From Aureococcus anophagefferens (Eukaryota; Sar; Pelagophyceae; Pelagomonadales; Pelagomonadaceae), in contig NW_008705620.1 in the NCBI RefSeq assembly GCF_000186865.1, forward strand, positions 301 to 51,944: 51,644 nucleotides of DNA, given 5' to 3'. Positions 46,065 to 51,644 of this stretch are shown in pieces; position 1 is the first letter of the stretch; each line of letters begins with the position of its first letter. Position numbers and translations under genes: made by a program. Below the pieces are notes generated by a model. It ran no database searches, was not told the DNA's origin, and saw nothing but the letters and a program-made list of their open reading frames with translations.

Positions 46065-49000
46065 TTAAAAAGCGAAGAGCCCCGTGTCGAGGCCGATGTG
46101 GGTCGCCGCGAGGGCGGCGTCGAGCTGGAGGAGGCGGCTCTTCGGGTCCGAGCAGACGAGCACCGCGCCGTCGGCGGCCGCGACGAGGAGGTGGCGGTCG
46201 TCCGGCGAGAAGGCCAGCCCCAGACTCGGCCCGTGGTCGCCGACGTCGAGGACGTGGACGAGGGCGAGGTCGTGGGCCCGGCGCACGTCGACGCCGCCCG
46301 CCGCGCGCGCGCACGCGAGGACCGAGGCCGCGTTGACCGCGAACGCCGCGTAGGGCCCGTCGACCTGGGCAGCACAAGAGTGACTCAACGTCTCTTCAAC
46401 GTGAGTGTTCCGCGCGCGCGCGTTACAAAAAAAAACATCCACGCTTCGAGACCGTTCCGAGAGATGATCGCTCGTCCAAAAATCAGCCGAAACGAGTGGA
46501 AAACGGCCGAGATCGGAGCCTTTGAAGTTGGGAATTTCGCTCTCTTTTCCTGCCCTGCCGTCGACGGCGACGCGCGCGCGCCGCCGGCCGTTGAGGCCCA
46601 CGAGCGCGAGCGCGGTCTCCGCGGCGGCGGCGACGGCGACCTCGACGTCCAGCAGCGCCAGACAGACCAGCGCCCCCGCGCCGTCGCCCGCGGCCGCCGG
46701 CAAGCGCCGGAGGCACGCGCCGGACCGCGCGGCGTGGACGTAGACGTCGCCGCACTCGTCGCCGCTCACGGCGACGTCGAGCGTCGCCGAGTAGGCGACG
46801 GCGGCGACGGCCCTCGCGTGGCCGAAGAGCGCGTGGGAGCAGCGGAGCGCCGGCGGCGCCGGCGCGCCGGCGTCGTCGCCGTCGCGCCGCGCGAGCCGCG
46901 GGTCGAGGTCCGCGCGTCGCCGCGCGGCCGCGCGGTCCGGCGCGGCGGGCGCGGCGGCCCGCGCGCACTCGTCGCCGTCGCGCGGCGGCGGCGCGTCGTC
47001 CTCGCCGTCGCCCGCCGCCGCGAGGCCCCGGTAGAGCGCCTCGCGCTCCGCGACCCAGACGCAGACGGAGCCGTCGTCGCCGCCCGTGACGAAGACGCGC
47101 GCGTCCGGTGCCCGCGGGTCCGCGGCGACGACCGTGGCCCGCCCGAAGGCGTGGCCGCCCCGCGCGGCCCCCAGCAGCTCGCCGCCGTCGCCGTGGAGCC
47201 GCACGCGGCCGTCCGCGTAGCCCGCGGTCGCCGCGGCGCCGTCGCCGAGCAGCGCGAGCGCGCCCGCGCGCGCCGGCGCGCGCGGCGCGAGCGCGAGGCG
47301 CGCGCGCGTCGCGCCCTTGGCGGAGAAGGGCAGGCCCCGGCCGTCCGGGAGCTCGCTCCAGCGCCAGGCCTCGACCGTGCGGTCCTCGAAGGCCGCGACG
47401 AGCCGCGGCGCCGCGGCCGACGCGTCGGCGCCGCCGCCGTCGCCGTCGCCCGCGGCCGCGGACGCGGGCAGGAGCCGCGCGGCGAGCGCCGCGCCGCGCC
47501 GCCGGCCCGACCGCGGCGCGTCGCCGTTGCCCTTCTTGGGCCGGGCGCCGAAGAGGTTCCGCTGGAGCGCGCCGAGGAGCGCGCCCGCGTCGCCGACGGC
47601 GCCGCCCAGACCCTTCCGCCGGCCCGGCGCCTCGCCGAAGGGCCCGTCGGCGGCCGCCGCGGCGCCGCCGCGGCGGTCGCGGGCCGGGTGGGCCGCCGCC
47701 GCCAGCGCCGGCGCCTCGTCCACGAAGGCGTAGCACCGCGCGCTCAACCCGTCCGGCGCGGGCCCCTCGCGCGGGCAGTCGGCGAACAAGGGCCGCGCGG
47801 CGTCGCGCGCGGCCTTGCGCCGCGGGTGCGGCGCCGTGAGGAGCTGGGGCGGCGTCTGCCCGAAGTGCTTGATCTGGTCCCGCGTCGCCTCGCGCTCGTC
47901 GTCGTCGTCGATGCCGTCGACGTCGATCGCGCCCTCGTAGGTCAGATGATAGAAGACGTTGCCCCGCGTCGCGGCCTTGGGGCCCCGCTGCGCGTCCCCG
48001 AACACGAGGTCGATCCAGCCCGGGAGCGTCTCCGACACGGCCTCCGACTCCAGCGCGTCGCGGTGCGTGCGCACGAAGGCATCGGCGCAGCCCCCGGCCC
48101 ACGCGGGGAGCTCGACGTCGTCGACCGCCGAGCCCGGCGCGGCCGCGTCGCCGTCGTCGCCGGGCGCGGCCTGCCGCGCGCCCAGGGGCAAGGAGTTGTG
48201 GTTCAGGAGCATCTCCGGACAGTAGAACAGCTCGGGCACGAGCTCCTTGACGTCCGTCATGGACCGCGTCGCCGACCGCCACGCGTGCGCCAGCGAGAAG
48301 AAGAGGCGGTCCGGCACGTCGAACTTGCCGCCCTGGAGCTCCACGGCGAGCCGAGCAAAGGGCTCGCAGCGCACGAGGAAGTGGAGGACGATGCCCGCCG
48401 ACGAGTAGTGGGAGCCGTACATGAACTTGGGCACCATTCCCGTCGGGTCCTCGAACGTGCGAAACCGCTCGTCGAACGCGTCGCCGCGCGACGCGGGGCC
48501 GAGCGCGCCCATGGGCTTGGCGAGGTCGCGCCAGACGTCGGCCCCCGGCGGCGCGTCGAGGTCCGGCGCCTCGGACGCGTCGAAGTCGGCGAGGACCCAG
48601 GGGAAGACGGGCCACTGCGCGGGGTCCTGGAACGTTCTCCCCGCGACCTCGTTCAGCGACGACACGTACGCGAACGTCGAGATGCGCCGGCAGCGCCAGG
48701 CCTCCGTGAGCTGGGACCGCTTCAGCGCGTCCCGGCAGTCGCCGTAGGCGAGGGGCGCGGGCTCGCCCTCGAGGCGCAGGCCGCAGAACGACGTCGGCCC
48801 GTCGCCGAGGAGCGGCAGCCGCTTCCGCGCGGCGAGGCTCGCCAGGAGCTTCCAGAGGCGCCGGTGCGGCGCGTCGCCCTTCCGCGCCGGGGACCCGCCG
48901 CCGCGCCGGGGGAGCGCTAAAAACACGGACGTCGCGTTGCAGCGGTAGAGCTCGAGGGCCACGGGCTCGAGCATGTAGCGCCGCGGCGCGACCCGTTCGA

Positions 49001-51644
49001 GGGTCGCGAGGCGCCACGTCCGCGGCCGCTCGGACGCGTCGGCCGGCGCGAAGGACACGGACGACGCCGTCACCACGACGCTCCCCTCGAGGGCGCCGCG
49101 GTCGCCGCGGACCCAGACGCCGGCCTCGCGGAAGAGCTCGTCGCTGACCTCGACGCCGTCGTCGTCGAGGCGCCACGCGTCGACGACGGCCGGCGAGCTC
49201 GACGACGAGCTCGCGCCGTCGTCGTCGGAGGTCTCGTCGTCGTCCTCCTCCGCCGCCGCCCCGGCCCCGCCGTCGTCGGCCGCGGGCTTGGCGCGGCGGT
49301 CCGCGTGCGCCGTGCTCGCAAAGTCGAAGGCGTCGCGGTCGCGCTCGAAGAGGGGCCGCCGGCCGAGGCGGTCCGTGTGGTCCGCGACGCGCCAGCGGCC
49401 GCCGAGGCCCGGCGCGGGCGACGCGTCGGCGCCGTCGCCGCAGAAGGGGCTCCACTCGCAGCGGAGCGCGCGCGCGGCCGCGCGCCACGCGCGGTCGCAG
49501 CTGCGCTCGCCCTCGCGGCGGCGGCGCCGCGCCGCGCGGCGGTCCGCGCGCGCGCGGTCCCGCGCGCAGGCCAGGAGGCTCGCGCCCAAAGCCTCGGCGA
49601 CGACGTCGGCGTCGTAGGCCGCCGGCGCCGCGCGGCCCTTGAAGCCGCGGAGCAGCGCCTGGGGCGAGCCCGGCGCCGCGGGCCGCCGCGGCCCCGCGGC
49701 GGCCGCGGCGGCCTCGAGCGCGCGCGCGAGCTCGGCGGCGCGGTCCGCGTCGCTCGCCGCCGCGCGGCGGCCCGCGTCGAGCCAGGCCGCCGTGTCGCCC
49801 GAGCCGTCGGGCCCCGCGACGGCGGCCTCCAAGTCGTCGGCGAACCACGCGCTATCGAGCCACCGCGCGCGGCGCTCGGCCGTCGCGTCGGGCCCGCCGA
49901 GCACCTGCCACCGCGCGCCGAACTCGCCGTCGCCGTCGGCGGAGTCGTGGGACTCGCGCCGCGCCGCGCCCTCGACGACGAGGCCGCCGAGCGCGTCGAC
50001 GGTCGCGCGGGGCACGACGGGCCGCGGCCGCGTCGCGACGGCGCGCGCGCCGTCCGCGAGCACGTCGTAGAAGGCGTCGGCGGCGTCGAGGAGCGCGGGC
50101 CGGCCGCCGTCGCCCGCCGCGAGGTGGGCCCGGACGCGCCGCAGCGCGCCGTGGGCCTCCCTTAGGCAGAGCAGCGCGACCTTGCCCGACTCGTCGCTCC
50201 GCTCGCGCGCGCCCGCGAGGCCCCGGCGCCGCCGCGCGGCGCTCTGCGCCGCGTCCGCGGCGTCGCAGGCGTCGCGCCAGCGGGCGAGGACGCGCCGCAG
50301 GCGCCGCGCGTTGTCCGCGGCGCCCGCGGCGCGCGCGTCGAGGCAGCCCGCGAGCCCCAAGCACACGGCCGCGGCCGCGTCCGCGGCGCGGACGCGCGCC
50401 GCCGCCGCCGCCGCCGCGGCCTCGGAGTCGCCGCGGTCGGGGGGCGCCGCCGCGGCCCAGGCGTCGTCCACGAGCTCCGCGAACTGGAGGCCGACGTAGG
50501 CCTGCGCCGCGCCGTCGCCGGAGCCGTCGCCCCGGCACGCGGGCAGGGGCGCGGCGCCGCCGCCGCGCGCGTAGGCCACGGCGGGCCCCGCGGCCCGCCG
50601 CCGCCGCTTCCGCAGCAGCGCGACGTCGCGGCCCGCGGGCGTCGCGACGCGCCGCGCGACGGGCCGCGGCGGCGTCGACCCGCCGGAGCCCTCGTCGCCG
50701 GCGCTCTCCAGGGCGACAAAGGGCACGTCCGGCGTGTCGTCGCCCGTCTCGTCGTCGTCGCCGCTGTCGTCGTCCGTGAAGCCGCCGAGGTCGTCGCGCG
50801 AGTCCCAGGGCGCGCCGCGCGACGCCGCCGCGGCGACGGCCGGCGCGGCCGCGACGACGGCCGCGGCGACGGCCGCGGCCGCGAGCTCGTCGCCGCAGCG
50901 CAGGCGCGCGTGGGCGCCCGCGAGCGCCGCGGACAGAGCGGCCAGGTCGCCGGTCTCCGCCGCGACGGCCGCCGCGACGACGAGCGGGTGCGGCCTCTGG
51001 ACCGCGGGCGCGCCGTGCGCGAGCGCGGCGACGACGACGGCCGCGGCCGCGCGCGTCGCCGCGTCCGGCGCGGCGTCGGCCTTGAAGCGCGCGGCGAGGT
51101 CCACGGTCTCCGTCGTCCGCGACCGCCGCCGCGGCGACCTGGCCGGCGACGCGACGGGCCGCGCGACGGCGCCGCGGCCGCGCGCGAGGATCGCGAACGC
51201 GGCCGCGTCGAGCGCCGGCGGCCGCGGCGCGGCGGCGTCGCCGTCGGCGGCGACGCGGTCGGTGACGAAGGCGTAGAAGACCTCGCGCTGCGCGTCGTCG
51301 AGGCGGTCGAAGCCGTCCGCGGCGGCCTTGGCGGCCGCGAGCGAAAAGTCGCGGCCGTCGCCGTCGAGCAGGAGCCGGAACGCGCCCGGCCCGAGACCCG
51401 GCGCGGCCGGCGCGGCGCGCCAGGCGTCGCCGAAGAGCGCCGCCGCCGCCGCGGCGCCCAGGAGGCGCCGGAGCAGCGCGAACGCCGCGGCCTGCAGGGC
51501 GTCGCGGCCGCCGCGCGCCGGCGCGGCGAACGCGCGCGCGGCGAGGAGCGCGGCGGCGGCGGCGCCCGGCGCGCGCGCGCCGAGGCGCGCGCGCTTCTCG
51601 AGGTCGCCCATGCGCTCCTCCTCCTCGAGCGTCGGCGCCAGCAC
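46065..51644 (-). CDS. BEACH-WD40 protein, 5' end outside window
   Basis: At least 1790 aa after removal of one intron (46365-46565). Large BEACH proteins act in vesicle traffic, lysosome and autophagy pathways. Order: Ala-rich helical region (51644 to about 49500); PH-BEACH-like segment around 49160-48780 ('VVVTASSVSFAPADASERPR'); BEACH domain about 48740-47830 ('SQLTEAWRCRRISTFAYVSS', 'WPVFPWVLADF', 'YGSHYSSAGIVLHFLVR', 'VKELVPELFYCPEMLLN'); then a WD40 propeller to the end ('FVTGGDDGSVCVWV', 'SHALFGHARAVAAVAYS', 'SLGLAFSPDDRHLLVAAADG'). NBEA/LSPS-like rather than a named orthologue. ATGs near 51611 could be the start, but the frame is open to the edge. Confidence 0.87.
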   Translation of the reverse strand: MLAPTLEEEERMGDLEKRARLGARAPGAAAAALLAARAFAAPARGGRDALQAAAFALLRRLLGAAAAAALFGDAWRAAPAAPGLGPGAFRLLLDGDGRDFSLAAAKAAADGFDRLDDAQREVFYAFVTDRVAADGDAAAPRPPALDAAAFAILARGRGAVARPVASPARSPRRRSRTTETVDLAARFKADAAPDAATRAAAAVVVAALAHGAPAVQRPHPLVVAAAVAAETGDLAALSAALAGAHARLRCGDELAAAAVAAAVVAAAPAVAAAASRGAPWDSRDDLGGFTDDDSGDDDETGDDTPDVPFVALESAGDEGSGGSTPPRPVARRVATPAGRDVALLRKRRRRAAGPAVAYARGGGAAPLPACRGDGSGDGAAQAYVGLQFAELVDDAWAAAAPPDRGDSEAAAAAAAARVRAADAAAAVCLGLAGCLDARAAGAADNARRLRRVLARWRDACDAADAAQSAARRRRGLAGARERSDESGKVALLCLREAHGALRRVRAHLAAGDGGRPALLDAADAFYDVLADGARAVATRPRPVVPRATVDALGGLVVEGAARRESHDSADGDGEFGARWQVLGGPDATAERRARWLDSAWFADDLEAAVAGPDGSGDTAAWLDAGRRAAASDADRAAELARALEAAAAAAGPRRPAAPGSPQALLRGFKGRAAPAAYDADVVAEALGASLLACARDRARADRRAARRRRREGERSCDRAWRAAARALRCEWSPFCGDGADASPAPGLGGRWRVADHTDRLGRRPLFERDRDAFDFASTAHADRRAKPAADDGGAGAAAEEDDDETSDDDGASSSSSSPAVVDAWRLDDDGVEVSDELFREAGVWVRGDRGALEGSVVVTASSVSFAPADASERPRTWRLATLERVAPRRYMLEPVALELYRCNATSVFLALPRRGGGSPARKGDAPHRRLWKLLASLAARKRLPLLGDGPTSFCGLRLEGEPAPLAYGDCRDALKRSQLTEAWRCRRISTFAYVSSLNEVAGRTFQDPAQWPVFPWVLADFDASEAPDLDAPPGADVWRDLAKPMGALGPASRGDAFDERFRTFEDPTGMVPKFMYGSHYSSAGIVLHFLVRCEPFARLAVELQGGKFDVPDRLFFSLAHAWRSATRSMTDVKELVPELFYCPEMLLNHNSLPLGARQAAPGDDGDAAAPGSAVDDVELPAWAGGCADAFVRTHRDALESEAVSETLPGWIDLVFGDAQRGPKAATRGNVFYHLTYEGAIDVDGIDDDDEREATRDQIKHFGQTPPQLLTAPHPRRKAARDAARPLFADCPREGPAPDGLSARCYAFVDEAPALAAAAHPARDRRGGAAAAADGPFGEAPGRRKGLGGAVGDAGALLGALQRNLFGARPKKGNGDAPRSGRRRGAALAARLLPASAAAGDGDGGGADASAAAPRLVAAFEDRTVEAWRWSELPDGRGLPFSAKGATRARLALAPRAPARAGALALLGDGAAATAGYADGRVRLHGDGGELLGAARGGHAFGRATVVAADPRAPDARVFVTGGDDGSVCVWVAEREALYRGLAAAGDGEDDAPPPRDGDECARAAAPAAPDRAAARRRADLDPRLARRDGDDAGAPAPPALRCSHALFGHARAVAAVAYSATLDVAVSGDECGDVYVHAARSGACLRRLPAAAGDGAGALVCLALLDVEVAVAAAAETALALVGLNGRRRARVAVDGRAGKESEIPNFKGSDLGRFPLVSADFWTSDHLSERSRSVDVFFCNARARNTHVEETLSHSCAAQVDGPYAAFAVNAASVLACARAAGGVDVRRAHDLALVHVLDVGDHGPSLGLAFSPDDRHLLVAAADGAVLVCSDPKSRLLQLDAALAATHIGLDTGLFAF
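46365..46565 (-). mobile_element. Introner element in BEACH gene, in-frame 201 bp
   Basis: In gene orientation the intron begins GTCGACGG (46565-46558) and ends TGCCCAG, followed by an exact second GTCGACGG (46364-46357). The element ends, CAGGGCAGGAAAAGAG and the complement of CTCTTGTGCTGCCCAG, match at 13 of 16 positions. It has no stop in frame and is 67 codons long, so a naive translation reads through it. Splicing joins 'RVA' to 'VDGPYAAF'. The core shares TCGTCCAAAAATCAGCCGAA with the introner at 32395-32605, but here it lies in the opposite orientation relative to transcription. Confidence 0.9.

Noticed and set aside
46053..48920. 955-aa plus-strand open frame
   Set aside because: Antisense of the BEACH/WD40 coding sequence, which has clear family motifs.

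Overview
The window looks like nuclear DNA of a GC-rich, gene-dense microbial eukaryote, most likely a pelagophyte stramenopile close to Aureococcus. This is inferred from four things: very high GC with strong GC3 bias (long open frames on the antisense strand of almost every gene), short intergenic spaces, eukaryote-only genes (LEO1, TAF6, LAMTOR2, dynein LC8, a CCDC180-like protein, a BEACH protein), and introns that are visibly transposon-like. The introns carry terminal inverted repeats (TIRs) and 8-bp target duplications, as reported for introner elements in this lineage. The species call is inference. An 806-bp run of N interrupts one gene.

Left part (1-5.5 kb): four co-oriented genes for small monovalent anions and one-carbon metabolism. 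They are 10-formyl-THF deformylase, an organelle-targeted formate/nitrite transporter (FNT), an organelle-targeted cyanase and a second FNT. Then come a small four-pass membrane protein with introns, an unrecognised coiled-coil protein, a PH-like/MIT-like/PDZ scaffold, and a gap-broken gene tail-to-tail with it.

Middle (14-25 kb): all genes are on the minus strand. A lower-GC orphan, a duplicated EF-hand-like protein and a MYND-RING-Sel1 protein are followed by a tandem family of four proteins that share one ACT-like domain. The largest member also has a basic, tryptophan-led DNA-binding-like domain. Intergenic DNA here holds a cluster of GGTAAT/ATTACC sites and an exact 216-bp tandem duplication containing a TATA-like box.

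Right part (25-51.6 kb): a 1708-aa CCDC180-like coiled coil, a tandem BAR-like protein, a secretory glycosyltransferase split by an introner, an AlkB-like dioxygenase, a stand-alone dihydrofolate reductase, a frameshifted glycosyltransferase, the divergent pair LEO1/TAF6, LAMTOR2, LC8, a divergent aldehyde dehydrogenase, a multi-pass membrane protein whose 5' flank is a 419-bp MITE, and the 3' two thirds or more of a BEACH-WD40 gene that runs off the edge.

Themes across the window: folate and C1 metabolism (PurU, DHFR) with formate/cyanate handling; membrane shaping and signalling (BAR, BEACH, Ragulator, PH/PDZ); ciliary or dynein-related proteins (CCDC180, LC8); and Pol II transcription (LEO1, TAF6). 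Most multi-kb genes are intronless. Where introns occur they are either short GC-rich introns (several with apparent GC donors) or introners. Three tail-to-tail gene pairs are separated by only 8-12 bp.
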